From: Clostridiales bacterium
GTDB lineage: Bacteria; Bacillota; Clostridia; Oscillospirales; Oscillospiraceae
DNA length: 38,329 nucleotides
Assembly: GCA_019423635.1 (NCBI GenBank)
Contig: JAHZBA010000028.1
Span: 1 to 38,329, forward strand
Direction: 5' to 3'
Shown here piece by piece: positions 17,169-24,799 of the stretch; positions within the stretch are counted from its first letter, which is position 1, and each line of letters starts with the position of its first letter. The notes beneath the pieces are model-generated. The model saw only the letters and a list, made by a program, of their open reading frames with translations. It was not told the DNA's origin and searched no databases. A program made the translations under genes and the position numbers.

Positions 17169-17195
17169 AAAAGCGGCGGAAAATCCGCCGCTTTT
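17169..17195 (+). terminator. Terminator of the radical SAM gene
   Basis: A 12-bp perfect stem AAAAGCGGCGGA (17169-17180 with 17184-17195), loop AAA, ending in TTTT, starting 13 bases after the stop. Confidence 0.9.
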
Positions 17196-17329
17196 CTGCG
17201 CAAAAAAGTCAGAATCTTTGTGAAAAAGGCCGGAGAAAATCCGTGGAATTTCCGTTTCGATCGTGTTAAAATGAGCTTCGCTGTCCGTCGTTCGGACCGC
17301 AGTCTTTTTGTCAAGAGGAGGCCTGTGCA

Positions 17330-18715
17330 GTGAGCCGGGGAAAGGGATACGAAATCGACATGTGCAGCGGGGCCATTCTGCCAAAGCTCCTGCGCTTTAC
17401 ACTGCCGCTGATGTGTTCCAGCATTCTGCAGCTGCTGTTCAACGCCGCGGACATCATCGTGGTGGGCCGCTTCGCCGGGGACAACTCCCTGGCGGCGGTG
17501 GGCTCCAACACGTCGCTGATCAACCTGCTGGTGAATCTCTTCATCGGCCTGTCCGTGGGCGCCAATATCCTGGCGGCACGGTATTACGGCGCGGGGGACC
17601 AGGAGAGCCTCCGCCAGACGGTCCACACCTCCGTGCTGCTGAGTCTCATCAGCGGCGTGGGGCTGGCGGTGGTGGGGGCGTGCAGCGCCGGAACCATCCT
17701 GGAGTGGATGCAGTCGCCGGACGAGGTCCGGGGCCTGGCCGCCGTGTACCTCCGGATCTTCTTTGTGGGGATGCCCGCCACCATGCTCTATAACTTCGGC
17801 GCCGCGCTGCTGCGGGCCGTGGGGGATACCCGCAGACCGCTGTACTACCTCTTTACCGCAGGCGTTGTGAACGTGGGGCTGAACCTCTTTTTCGTCATCG
17901 TCTGCCAGCTGGACGTGGCCGGCGTGGCCATCGCCACGGTGATCTCCCAGTGCATCTCCGCCCTTCTGGTGCTGCGGTGCCTGATCCGGGAGGAGGGCGG
18001 CGTCCACCTGGAGCTGCGGCAGCTGAAGATCTACCCGGTCCGCCTCAGCCAGATCCTGCGGGTGGGCCTGCCGGCGGGCTTTCAGGGGATGCTCTTCTCC
18101 CTCTCCAACGTGGTCATCCAGTCCTCCATCAACACCTTCGGGGAGGTGGTGGTCAGCGGCAGCTCGGCGGCGGCCAACATCGAGGGCTTTGTCTACGCCT
18201 CCATGAACGCCTTCTATCAGGCCAATATCTCCTTCACCAGCCAGAATTACGGCGCCGGGCGCTACGAGCGCATCCGCCCCATCCTGCTGCGGGCCCTGAC
18301 CTGCGCGGTGGTCACCGGGCTGGTGCTGGGGGGACTGTCGGCCCTGCTGAGCCGGCAGCTGCTGGGCATCTACTCCAGCACCGACGCGGTGATCGCCGCC
18401 GGCACGGAGCGGCTGCGCATCGTCTGCTCCACGTACTTCCTCTGCGGGATCATGGATGTGCTGGTGGGCTCTTTGCGGGGTCTGGGCTATTCCGTGATGC
18501 CGATGCTGGTCTCCCTGATGGGCGCCTGTGTCCTGCGGCTGGTGTGGCTGGCCACCATCTTCCAGGTTCCCGCTTTCCACACGGTGCAGACCATCTACTG
18601 GTCCTATCCCTTCTCCTGGATCGTCACGGCACTGGTCCACACGCTCTGCTTCCTCTGGGCCATGCGCCGCCTGCGGCGGCATATGGCGGAGGATGAAATC
18701 CTGTACGCCCCCTGA
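17330..18715 (+). CDS. MATE family efflux transporter
   Basis: A 461-residue inner-membrane exporter of the MATE/NorM type, driven by Na+ or H+. About 12 hydrophobic segments are visible. The opening ILPKLLRFTLPLMCSSILQL, then ADIIVVGRFAG and AAVGSNTSLINLL, is typical of the clostridial DinF/NorM branch. A second homologous half starts near residue 240. The start is GTG at 17330, with AGAGGAGG 8 bases upstream. The ATG at 17360 is possible but has no such site. A likely -10 TAAAAT is at 17267-17272, with only a poor -35. The substrate (drug, dye or metabolite) cannot be told. Confidence 0.92.
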   Translation: MSRGKGYEIDMCSGAILPKLLRFTLPLMCSSILQLLFNAADIIVVGRFAGDNSLAAVGSNTSLINLLVNLFIGLSVGANILAARYYGAGDQESLRQTVHTSVLLSLISGVGLAVVGACSAGTILEWMQSPDEVRGLAAVYLRIFFVGMPATMLYNFGAALLRAVGDTRRPLYYLFTAGVVNVGLNLFFVIVCQLDVAGVAIATVISQCISALLVLRCLIREEGGVHLELRQLKIYPVRLSQILRVGLPAGFQGMLFSLSNVVIQSSINTFGEVVVSGSSAAANIEGFVYASMNAFYQANISFTSQNYGAGRYERIRPILLRALTCAVVTGLVLGGLSALLSRQLLGIYSSTDAVIAAGTERLRIVCSTYFLCGIMDVLVGSLRGLGYSVMPMLVSLMGACVLRLVWLATIFQVPAFHTVQTIYWSYPFSWIVTALVHTLCFLWAMRRLRRHMAEDEILYAP

Positions 18716-18795
18716 ATCCCCGGCCTCTCCCCCGGATGAATCCCCCCTTCCGGGACACACTACGGTCATCTCCCGCCGGGAAGGAGGTGACCGCC

Positions 18796-18945
18796 ATGAA
18801 CAAGCGCCGGCAGAAGCCCACCCCCATGGAAAAGGCCAGGGAGCTCAGCCAATTCACCGCCGCGAAAACCGACCCCCAGGGGAGCTGGACCGGAAGGCCC
18901 CTGGACCCCTACGAGGTCCCGGTCCAGGACGCGGACGATCTGTAG
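18796..18945 (+). CDS. Small conserved-looking protein, 49 residues
   Basis: A short hydrophilic protein, MNKRRQKPTPMEKARELSQF at the start, then a PQGSWTGRP turn, ending with EVPVQDADDL. It has no membrane segment or signal peptide. The main evidence that it is real is a perfect AAGGAGGTGA (18780-18789) 6 bases before ATG 18796 and a terminator at 19060-19095. An earlier in-frame ATG at 18736 lacks a ribosome site. I seem to remember similar DPQGS-x-TG...VPVQDADDL proteins in related genomes, but cannot verify this. It sits 80 bases after the MATE gene and may be co-transcribed. The function is unknown. Confidence 0.7.
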   Translation: MNKRRQKPTPMEKARELSQFTAAKTDPQGSWTGRPLDPYEVPVQDADDL

Positions 18946-18948
18946 CCC

Positions 18949-19006
18949 GGGAGAGGCCGCCCCTCTCCCGCCTCCCCTCGCGTCAGGCAGGCGGGCTCTG
19001 CCCGCC
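18949..19006. repeat. Two GC-rich hairpins
   Basis: GGGAGAGG/CCTCTCCC (18949-18956 with 18962-18969) and GGCGGGC/GCCCGCC (18990-18996 with 19000-19006). They lie after the small gene and before its T-rich terminator. Confidence 0.45.
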
Positions 19007-19059
19007 CGGGAAACCCTTGACCGGTTTTCCGCCCCATGGCTTCTATCAGACCACACAGG

Positions 19060-19095
19060 AAACAGGACTGCCAAATCCCGGCGGTCCTGTTTTTT
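19060..19095 (+). terminator. Terminator after the 49-residue gene
   Basis: A stem of 12-13 bp with one T-G wobble (19060-19072 with 19080-19092), loop AAATCCC, followed by T6. Confidence 0.85.
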
Positions 19096-19115
19096 CATGG
19101 AAACACGACTTCTAT

Positions 19116-19144
19116 TTGACAAATCCTGTCGAATTTTGTATGAT
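19116..19144 (+). promoter_or_regulatory. Consensus sigma-A promoter of the SLH serine hydrolase
   Basis: A perfect TTGACA at 19116-19121, a 17-base spacer and TATGAT at 19139-19144. This is the strongest promoter seen in the window. It overlaps the first copy of the repeats at 19140-19191. Confidence 0.92.
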
Positions 19145-19191
19145 GCAGATATGATGCAAAAGTGATGCCTGCACCATACGAAAATGATGCA
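19140..19191 (+). promoter_or_regulatory. Helically spaced ATGATGCA repeats (putative operator)
   Basis: ATGATGCA is exact at 19140, 19151 and 19184. GTGATGCC is at 19162, and an inverted copy with one change (ATGGTGCA on minus) at 19170-19177. The direct copies start 11, 11 and 22 bases apart, which puts them on one face of the helix. The first overlaps the -10, so binding there would probably repress. Confidence 0.65.
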
Positions 19192-19240
19192 AATGTGCCC
19201 CGCGGTGTGTGTTGGGTGGGGACGCAAAGGGAGTGTGTCT

Positions 19241-21115
19241 ATGAAAAAGATGGTCCTGCCCCTGGTTTTGGCCGTCGGTCTTCTCTCCATTCTGATCGGT
19301 TCCGCAGCGATGAATCAGTCAGAGGCCGCAGAGACGACCCTGACGGCTCTGCGGCCTCTGGCCTCCGGGGCCCCCGGAGGCGCGTCTCAGCCCGCGGCAG
19401 ATGAGGAGGCGGAGCCCGCCCTCACGCTGGAGGACATCCGCACCGTCAGCTTCCCGGACGTATCCGGCAATCTGGCCGACTGCGCCCGGTACACCGCCTA
19501 TCACGGCTATCTCCAGGGCACCGCCGGCGGGCGCTTCCTGCCGGACAAATTCGTCACCCGGGCCGTGCTGGTCACCGTGCTCCACCGCATGAGCGGCCAG
19601 GAGGCCCCGGAGTATGACGGCACCTTCTCCGATGTGTCCGCCGGGGACTCCTTTGCCGGAGCCGTGGCCTGGGCGCTCCAGACCGGCATTGTCACCGGCA
19701 CGGCCGGCGGCACCTTCTCCCCCCAGGACCCCATCTCCCGGGGACAGCTGGCGGCATTTTTGTACCGCTTCGCCGCCTCTGAGGACGGCAAACCCTACGA
19801 CGAGTCCCTCTCCGCCTATAAGGACCAGCACACCGTGCCCTCCTACGCCCGGCTGCCTCTGGCCTGGGCCCTGGAGAACCACCTCTACGACGGCATGGTC
19901 ACCGACACCATCTTCGCCGGGCTCCCGGTCTCCCGGGGGCAGCTGGCCCAGGTGCTGGTGGCCCTGGCCGCCTGCTCTGACCAGGAGCCCCTGGCCCAGG
20001 AGCTGGCGGCGAAGCTCCAGACAACGCCGGAGCCCAGCGTCAGCCAGGCAAAGCACAGCGAGATCCAGGCCAAGGTGGACGCCGTGGGCAGCAAGTACGG
20101 CGCTGTCGGGATGCAGGTGGCGGTGATCGAGGACGGACACGTCACGGATACCTTCACCTACGGCTGGGCCACCAAGGGCTCCGCCCCCATGACACCGGAC
20201 CACAAGATCCGCGTGGCCTCCATCACCAAGGTCGGTGTGGGCCTGGCCGCCATGATCCTGCGGGAGGACGGGGTGGTGAATCTGGATGAGAGCATCGGCA
20301 CCTACTGGGGCGTGACGGCGAAGAATCCCGCCTATCCCAACGACCCCATCACCATTCGCTCCCTCCTCTCCCACACCTCCTCCATCAGCTGTCTGGGGGA
20401 CGACGCCTCCCGGTCCTACAGCGCCGTACGCTCCCGCCTCCAGGGCGGCGGCTACTCCAACACGAAGCCCGGCTCCATCTACTCCTGGATCTACAACAAC
20501 TACGCCTTCGGCGTCCTGGGGCAGACGCTGGAGCTGGCCTCCGGCCGCTACCTGGACGAGGTTCTGGAGGACCGGCTCTGGTCCGTCATGGACATTGACG
20601 CCGCCTTTGAGAGCGGCTGCATCCACGGCACCGACCGCATCGCCACCCTCTACTACCACGACGGCAGCGTCAGCCGCTCCGCCGACTCCAGCAGGCGCAT
20701 CACCCGCCCCGACTCCCCCGGCGCCTCCGGCACCTATTTTGCCGGCGGGCTGACCACCAGCGCAAAGGATCTCGCCAAGATGGCCGCCCTGCTGGCCGGC
20801 GACGGCAGATACGAGGGGCTGCAGCTGCTGAGCCCCGAATCCGTCAAAATCATGGAGAGCCGGTATGACTACCAGCTCTCCGACGGGACCTACCAGGCCC
20901 TGCCTCTGCGGTCCCAGGACAACATTTACGGCCGCGAGCGGCTCTACTATCACACCGGCAGCGCCTACGGCGTCTACAACTGGATGTCCTACGATCCCGC
21001 CGCCAGGGACGGGGTGGTGGTGCTGACGGTGGGCGCCAGTGCCACGAAGGACAGCCGGGGAATCTACGCTGTCTGCGGAGAGACCAGTCAGTACATCTAC
21101 GGGCTTCTGGCGTAA
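19241..21115 (+). CDS. SLH-anchored class C beta-lactamase-type serine hydrolase
   Basis: A 624-residue surface protein. A signal peptide (about 1-30, MKKMVLPLVLAVGLLSILIG) is followed by three SLH repeats (about 65-245) with TRAVL, SRGQL and SRGQL motifs for wall attachment. A beta-lactamase/DD-peptidase-fold domain (about 275-624) has Ser327-x-x-Lys330 (ASITK), Tyr418-x-Asn420 in YNNYAFGVLG, and HTG at 571-573 in place of KTG. All three catalytic motifs are therefore present. Such proteins may be D-aminopeptidases, esterases or peptidoglycan carboxypeptidases, and a true antibiotic resistance role is not implied. ATG 19241 has AAAGGGAG 7 bases upstream. Its promoter carries spaced repeats, so it is probably regulated. 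Confidence 0.88.
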   Translation: MKKMVLPLVLAVGLLSILIGSAAMNQSEAAETTLTALRPLASGAPGGASQPAADEEAEPALTLEDIRTVSFPDVSGNLADCARYTAYHGYLQGTAGGRFLPDKFVTRAVLVTVLHRMSGQEAPEYDGTFSDVSAGDSFAGAVAWALQTGIVTGTAGGTFSPQDPISRGQLAAFLYRFAASEDGKPYDESLSAYKDQHTVPSYARLPLAWALENHLYDGMVTDTIFAGLPVSRGQLAQVLVALAACSDQEPLAQELAAKLQTTPEPSVSQAKHSEIQAKVDAVGSKYGAVGMQVAVIEDGHVTDTFTYGWATKGSAPMTPDHKIRVASITKVGVGLAAMILREDGVVNLDESIGTYWGVTAKNPAYPNDPITIRSLLSHTSSISCLGDDASRSYSAVRSRLQGGGYSNTKPGSIYSWIYNNYAFGVLGQTLELASGRYLDEVLEDRLWSVMDIDAAFESGCIHGTDRIATLYYHDGSVSRSADSSRRITRPDSPGASGTYFAGGLTTSAKDLAKMAALLAGDGRYEGLQLLSPESVKIMESRYDYQLSDGTYQALPLRSQDNIYGRERLYYHTGSAYGVYNWMSYDPAARDGVVVLTVGASATKDSRGIYAVCGETSQYIYGLLA

Positions 21116-21129
21116 CGTAACATACGGAA

Positions 21130-21182
21130 GGGCCGGGCGGAGAAGACAGCGCTTATCTCAGCGGGATCTTCTTCCCCGGCCC
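21130..21182 (+). terminator. Probable terminator of the SLH serine hydrolase
   Basis: GGGCCGGG (21130-21137) pairs with CCCGGCCC (21175-21182), and AGAAGA (21141-21146) with TCTTCT (21167-21172), forming a long imperfect hairpin. It is followed by AAAATCTTT rather than a clean T run. Confidence 0.5.
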
Positions 21183-21203
21183 AAAATCTTTCCCTTTCGG
21201 GGA

Positions 21204-21232
21204 TTGCCCGGACTTTCAATCCCTGCTATAAT
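21204..21232 (+). promoter_or_regulatory. Promoter upstream of the CapA gene
   Basis: TTGCCC at 21204-21209 and a perfect TATAAT at 21227-21232, spacer 17. The expected start, about 21239, is the first base of a terminator-like hairpin. The 236-base leader then runs through an array of hairpins. Confidence 0.7.
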
Positions 21233-21238
21233 ACCCTC

Positions 21239-21270
21239 GGCGGACCGCGATTCCCGCGTTCCGCCTTTTT
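21239..21270 (+). terminator. Terminator-like hairpin at a transcription start
   Basis: GGCGGA/TCCGCC (21239-21244 with 21260-21265) with inner CGCG/CGCG and then TTTTT. It could terminate read-through from the upstream gene. It could also cap or attenuate the transcript from the promoter 7 bases upstream. Confidence 0.6.
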
Positions 21271-21282
21271 ATACGAATTCTT

Positions 21283-21426
21283 AATAAAACGATGTAATCG
21301 TTTTATTGGGCCGCAGAATGCGGCCTGGCGGCACAGCCGCCAAGAATGCCGTCAATACTTTTCTTGCCGCGCCGCAGGCGCGACGGCGTAAAACGCCGCC
21401 ATAAAAAGATTTTGAAATCTTTTTAT
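21283..21426. repeat. Tandem array of six hairpins in a leader
   Basis: Stems in order: 21283-21293/21297-21307 (11 bp, AT-rich), 21309-21315/21319-21325, 21327-21332/21336-21341, 21368-21373/21377-21382, 21385-21389/21393-21397, and 21401-21410/21417-21426 (10 bp, AT-rich). Most loops are 3 bases. GC-rich stems lie inside and AT-rich stems at the ends. CGGCCTGGCGG at 21321-21331 is shared with the array at 10568-10641. Confidence 0.75.
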
Positions 21427-21468
21427 CAAGAAACAGTATTACATGCTTTCCAGTAAGGGGGAATCGGT

Positions 21469-22683
21469 TTGAAAACACGTTTTGCCGCACTGCTGCTGGC
21501 TCTGCTGCTGGCTCTGCTGCTGGCCCTGAGCGGCTGCGGCGGAGGACCGGCGGATACCGCCCCGCCGGCGGCAGAGGACACGGGTCTGTCCGCGCCTGCA
21601 ACGGAGGCCCCGCCCCCCGCGCCGCCTGCGCCGACGGTGGCCACACTGGCCGTGTGCGGCGACACCATGAGCCACATGCCCGTCACCCACGACGTCTGGG
21701 ATGCCGGCCAGGGCCGGTATGACTACGCCCGGGTCATGGAGGGCGCCAGGGCCCATGTCTCCGGGGCGGACTACGCCGTGGTGAATCTGGAGACCACCCT
21801 CTCCGGCGGCCCCAAATACTCCGGCTTTCCCGCCTTCAACTCCCCGGACGATCTGGCCTATGGCCTGAAGGAGGTGGGCTTTGATCTCTGCCTCACCGCC
21901 AACAACCACTGCCTGGACAAGGGCTTCACGGGGCTCAGCCGCACGCTGGACGTGCTGGACGCGGCAGGCCTCGCCCACGTGGGCACCAGCCGCACCCAGG
22001 AGGAGCGGGACGGCAGCATCGTCCTGGCGGACGTGGGGGGCATCTCCGTGGCGTTTCTGGGCTACACCTACGGCACCAACGGTCTGCCCCTGCCCAGGGA
22101 TCAGGCGTACTGCGTCAATCTCTTCAACACGGACTATCTCTCCACCCTCCGCACCCCGGATCTGGAGCGGCTGAGCGCCGATCTGGCGGCGGCGAAGGCC
22201 CTGGAGCCGGATCTGGTGGCCGTTATGATCCACTGGGGCGTGGAATACCAGACAAAGCCCAACAGCTACCAGGAGGAGATGGCCGCCTTCCTCTTTGACC
22301 ACGGGGCGGACATCATCCTGGGGGGCCACTCCCATGTGCCCCAGCCCCTGGAGCTCCGCACCCTCCCCGACGGCCGGCAGGGCTTTGTGTGCTACTCCCT
22401 GGGGAACTTCATCTCCTCCCAGAACGACCCCCTCACCGACACCACGGCGGTGCTCACCCTGGAGCTGACCCGGGACAACGAGACCGGGAAGACGGAGGTC
22501 TCAGGCTACACCTACGCGCCCATGCTCATGCAGGACCGGGAGGCCGGTGCCTCCCCCCGGTTCTCCCTGCTGGACGCCCACGCCGTGCTGGACAGCGGAA
22601 CGGCCGGGGACAAGCTGGCCGCCCAGCTGACAAAGGCCGTGGAGGACTGCCACGCCATCTTCGGCCCGGAGCAAGCGCCCTGA
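21469..22683 (+). CDS. CapA-family lipoprotein (PGA_cap metallophosphatase fold)
   Basis: A 404-residue lipoprotein. The signal peptide is followed by lipobox LALSGC with Cys23, then a Pro/Ala-rich linker to about residue 58. The PGA_cap domain has CGDTMSH near 64, VNLETTL, NNHCLDKG and GGHSHVPQP, with the Asp, Asn and His residues that in this calcineurin-like fold bind metals. Relatives include the CapA subunit of poly-gamma-glutamate export, but no capB or capC lies nearby, so capsule synthesis is not supported. The start is TTG at 21469, with AAGGGGG (21455-21461) upstream. The signal segment is encoded by near-identical 12-base repeats (CTGGCTCTGCTG) giving LALL units. It acts on the outside of the membrane; the substrate is unknown. 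Confidence 0.85.
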   Translation: MKTRFAALLLALLLALLLALSGCGGGPADTAPPAAEDTGLSAPATEAPPPAPPAPTVATLAVCGDTMSHMPVTHDVWDAGQGRYDYARVMEGARAHVSGADYAVVNLETTLSGGPKYSGFPAFNSPDDLAYGLKEVGFDLCLTANNHCLDKGFTGLSRTLDVLDAAGLAHVGTSRTQEERDGSIVLADVGGISVAFLGYTYGTNGLPLPRDQAYCVNLFNTDYLSTLRTPDLERLSADLAAAKALEPDLVAVMIHWGVEYQTKPNSYQEEMAAFLFDHGADIILGGHSHVPQPLELRTLPDGRQGFVCYSLGNFISSQNDPLTDTTAVLTLELTRDNETGKTEVSGYTYAPMLMQDREAGASPRFSLLDAHAVLDSGTAGDKLAAQLTKAVEDCHAIFGPEQAP

Positions 22684-22694
22684 CGGGCAAAAAA

Positions 22695-22728
22695 CGTCCC
22701 ACGGAATTCTTCCGTGGGACGCTTTTTT
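22695..22728 (+). terminator. Terminator of the CapA gene
   Basis: An 11-bp perfect stem CGTCCCACGGA (22695-22705 with 22711-22721), loop ATTCT, then T6 at 22723-22728. The stem begins 11 bases after the stop. Confidence 0.92.
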
Positions 22729-22751
22729 GTTTCAGCTGCCAGATTTCTCAC

Positions 22752-22812
22752 TGGGCTTCGCCCAAACCCGCCAGGGCTTTGCCCTGGACCCACCGCCCTT
22801 TGAAAAGGGCGG
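22752..22812. repeat. Triple-hairpin intergenic element
   Basis: Three adjacent stem-loops: TGGGC/GCCCA (22752-22764), CCAGGGC/GCCCTGG (22771-22787) and CCGCCCTT/AAGGGCGG (22793-22812). It lies between convergent genes. Elements of this CAGGGCTTTGCCCTG type are widespread between genes of gut Clostridia. Confidence 0.6.
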
Positions 22813-22844
22813 CCCTGAACTTTTTTGCCGCGGTCTCCGTCCGC

Positions 22845-23966
22845 TCACAGAGCGCCGGAGACCACCTCGCCGCGGAAGATCACGGCCTTCAGCTCCAGAT
22901 TCCGGTCCAGAACGGCGATATTCGCCTCCTTGCCCTCCTCCAGGCTGCCCACCCGGTCATAGATCCCCAGGACCTTGGCGGGATTCACCGCCGCGGCGGT
23001 CACCGCGTCGGCCAGGGGAATCCCGAAGGAGACCGCAGTCCGCATACAGTCCATCAGATCCGTGGCGGAGCCGGCGATGGTGCCGTCGGCCAGGGTGGCC
23101 CGCTTGCCGTGGACCTGCACCGCCTGCCCGCCCAGGGTGTAATCCCCGTCGGGCATTCCCGCGGCCCGCATGGTATCGCTGATGAGGATCATCCGCTCCC
23201 GGCCCATCATACGGAACGTGGCCCGCACAACGGAGGGGTGAATGTGGACGCCGTCGCAGATCAGCTCGCACCGGACCTCCGGGGAGTCAAAGGCCGCGCC
23301 CACCACGCCGGGGTCCCGGTGGGCGAAGGGGGGCATGGCGTTGTAAAGGTGTGTCACTTCCCTGGCCCCGGCCCGGAAGGCCTCCAGGGCGATATCGTAG
23401 TTGGCCGTGGTGTGGGCCACGCTGACGGTGACACGCTTCGCCGCCTCCCGGACGAAGTCGATGGCCCCCTCCAGCTCCGGAGCCACGGACACCAGCTTCA
23501 CCAGCCCCTCCGAGGCCTCCATCAGGGCCTCCAGCTGAGGCAGGTTGGGCTTTTGGAGCCACGCGCCGTTCTGGGCGCCCTTCTTCGCCTCGGAGAGGAA
23601 GGGCCCTTCCAGGTTGATGCCCGCCAGCTCCGCGCCGGGCTTTCCAGCCCGCCGGTGAGCCGCCGCCACCTGGCAGATCCTCACCAGCTGGTCCGCCGCC
23701 AGGGTCATGCCCGCGGGGCAGATCTGGGTGACTCCCCGGCTGAGCTCATAGGCCGCCATGGTCTCCAGGCCCTCCGGGGAACCGTCGGAGAAGTCCTCTC
23801 CCCGGCAGCCGTGGAAGTGGAGGTCCGTGAGGCCGGGAATCAGGGTGCAGCCTGTGATGTCCACAGTACCCTCCGCCTCCCGGACGATCTTCCCATCCGC
23901 CACGCAGAGGTCCCGGGCCACAAAGCCCTGCTGCACATCAAATACCTGGGCACCGGTCAGTCTCAT
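22845..23966 (-). CDS. nagA: N-acetylglucosamine-6-phosphate deacetylase
   Basis: Hydrolyses GlcNAc-6-P to glucosamine-6-P and acetate in the cytoplasm. The 373-residue amidohydrolase barrel has DLHFHG with His50 and His52, NLEGPF (metal-binding Glu), VAHTTA and THLYNAMPP (His ligands and substrate loop), and the catalytic Asp in ISDTM. Length matches the family. Its ATG overlaps the nagB stop in an ATGA (23963-23966), a sign of coupled translation, and the product of NagA is the substrate of NagB. The gene is the last of a minus-strand set. Confidence 0.95.
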   Translation of the reverse strand: MRLTGAQVFDVQQGFVARDLCVADGKIVREAEGTVDITGCTLIPGLTDLHFHGCRGEDFSDGSPEGLETMAAYELSRGVTQICPAGMTLAADQLVRICQVAAAHRRAGKPGAELAGINLEGPFLSEAKKGAQNGAWLQKPNLPQLEALMEASEGLVKLVSVAPELEGAIDFVREAAKRVTVSVAHTTANYDIALEAFRAGAREVTHLYNAMPPFAHRDPGVVGAAFDSPEVRCELICDGVHIHPSVVRATFRMMGRERMILISDTMRAAGMPDGDYTLGGQAVQVHGKRATLADGTIAGSATDLMDCMRTAVSFGIPLADAVTAAAVNPAKVLGIYDRVGSLEEGKEANIAVLDRNLELKAVIFRGEVVSGAL

Positions 23967-24715
23967 ACCTCAATCATCCCTTCCCGCTTCTCCAGCTTGC
24001 TCAGGGCCGCCCGGTCTCCCACCAGCACCACATCCGGGTGAATCTGGAGGATGGAGGCGGGAATCTGAGGGGTCACCGGGCCGGTGAAGGCACGGGCCAC
24101 GGCGTCGGCCTTGTCCTCGCCGCTGACGGCCACCAGGATCTTCTTCGCCTGCATGATGTGCATGATGCCCATGGTCATGGCCTGCCGGGGCACGTCGCTC
24201 TCGGAGGCGAAGAAGCGCTTGTTGGCCTCGATGGTGCTGGGGGCCAGATCCACCACATGGGTGCCCAGCTGGAAGCTGTCGCCGGGCTCGTTGAAGCCGA
24301 TGTGTCCGTTGCGGCCCATGCCCAGGAGCTGGAGGTCGATGCCGCCCAGACCCTCAATCAGCGCATCGTACCGGGCGCACTCGGCGTCGGGGTCCTCCGC
24401 CAGGCCGTTGGGAACGTTGGTGTTCTCCAGGCAGATGTCCACCCGGTCAAAGAGGTGCTTCTGCATGAAATAGCGGTAGCTCTGCTCGTGGTCGCCGCTG
24501 AGTCCCCGGTACTCGTCCAGATTCACGCTGCGGACGCGGGCAAAGGACAGATCCTTCTTCTGCACCCACTCCACCAGCTGGTCATAGGTGCCGATGGGGG
24601 TGGAGCCGGTGGCCAGGCCCAGCACGCACTCCGGCTTCATAATCACCTGGGCGGAGATCAGATTGGCCGCCTGGCGGCTCATGCCCTGATAGTCCTTGCA
24701 CACATAAATTCTCAT
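23963..24715 (-). CDS. nagB: Glucosamine-6-phosphate deaminase
   Basis: Converts glucosamine-6-P to fructose-6-P and ammonia, feeding amino sugars into glycolysis. The 250 residues have LGLATGSTPIG (phosphate loop), NLDEYRGL with the catalytic Asp67, and GMGRNGHIGFNEPG with His138 and Glu143. The frame could also begin at GTG 24718, one codon earlier. ATG 24715 is preferred, with AGGGG 9 bases upstream. It lacks the C-terminal allosteric extension of the E. coli enzyme and matches the shorter Gram-positive type. The 84-base gap to the upstream gene holds a short GGGCAG hairpin (24746-24762). Confidence 0.95.
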   Translation of the reverse strand: MRIYVCKDYQGMSRQAANLISAQVIMKPECVLGLATGSTPIGTYDQLVEWVQKKDLSFARVRSVNLDEYRGLSGDHEQSYRYFMQKHLFDRVDICLENTNVPNGLAEDPDAECARYDALIEGLGGIDLQLLGMGRNGHIGFNEPGDSFQLGTHVVDLAPSTIEANKRFFASESDVPRQAMTMGIMHIMQAKKILVAVSGEDKADAVARAFTGPVTPQIPASILQIHPDVVLVGDRAALSKLEKREGMIEV

Positions 24716-24799
24716 CACAACAGTCCCCTTTTCTTCCTATTTTCCGGGCAGTCCTCCTGCCCAAATTTTCAAACGCAGATGGTCCGGTTTCCCCGGGGC

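Noticed and set aside
16247..18769. 840-residue open frame on minus
   Set aside because: It lies opposite the radical SAM and MATE genes, crosses their terminator and promoter region, and has the His/Gln/Gly/Asp-rich composition expected from the complement of GC-rich codons. It has no ribosome site.
19241..21115. Beta-lactamase resistance gene controlled by the BlaI-type repressor
   Set aside because: The hydrolase is an SLH-anchored class C-like esterase/DD-peptidase type, its promoter lacks a BlaI operator, and the repressor gene is about 16 kb away.
21469..22683. Poly-gamma-glutamate capsule locus
   Set aside because: Only a CapA-like protein is present, without capB, capC or capE. CapA-like lipoproteins are common without capsules.
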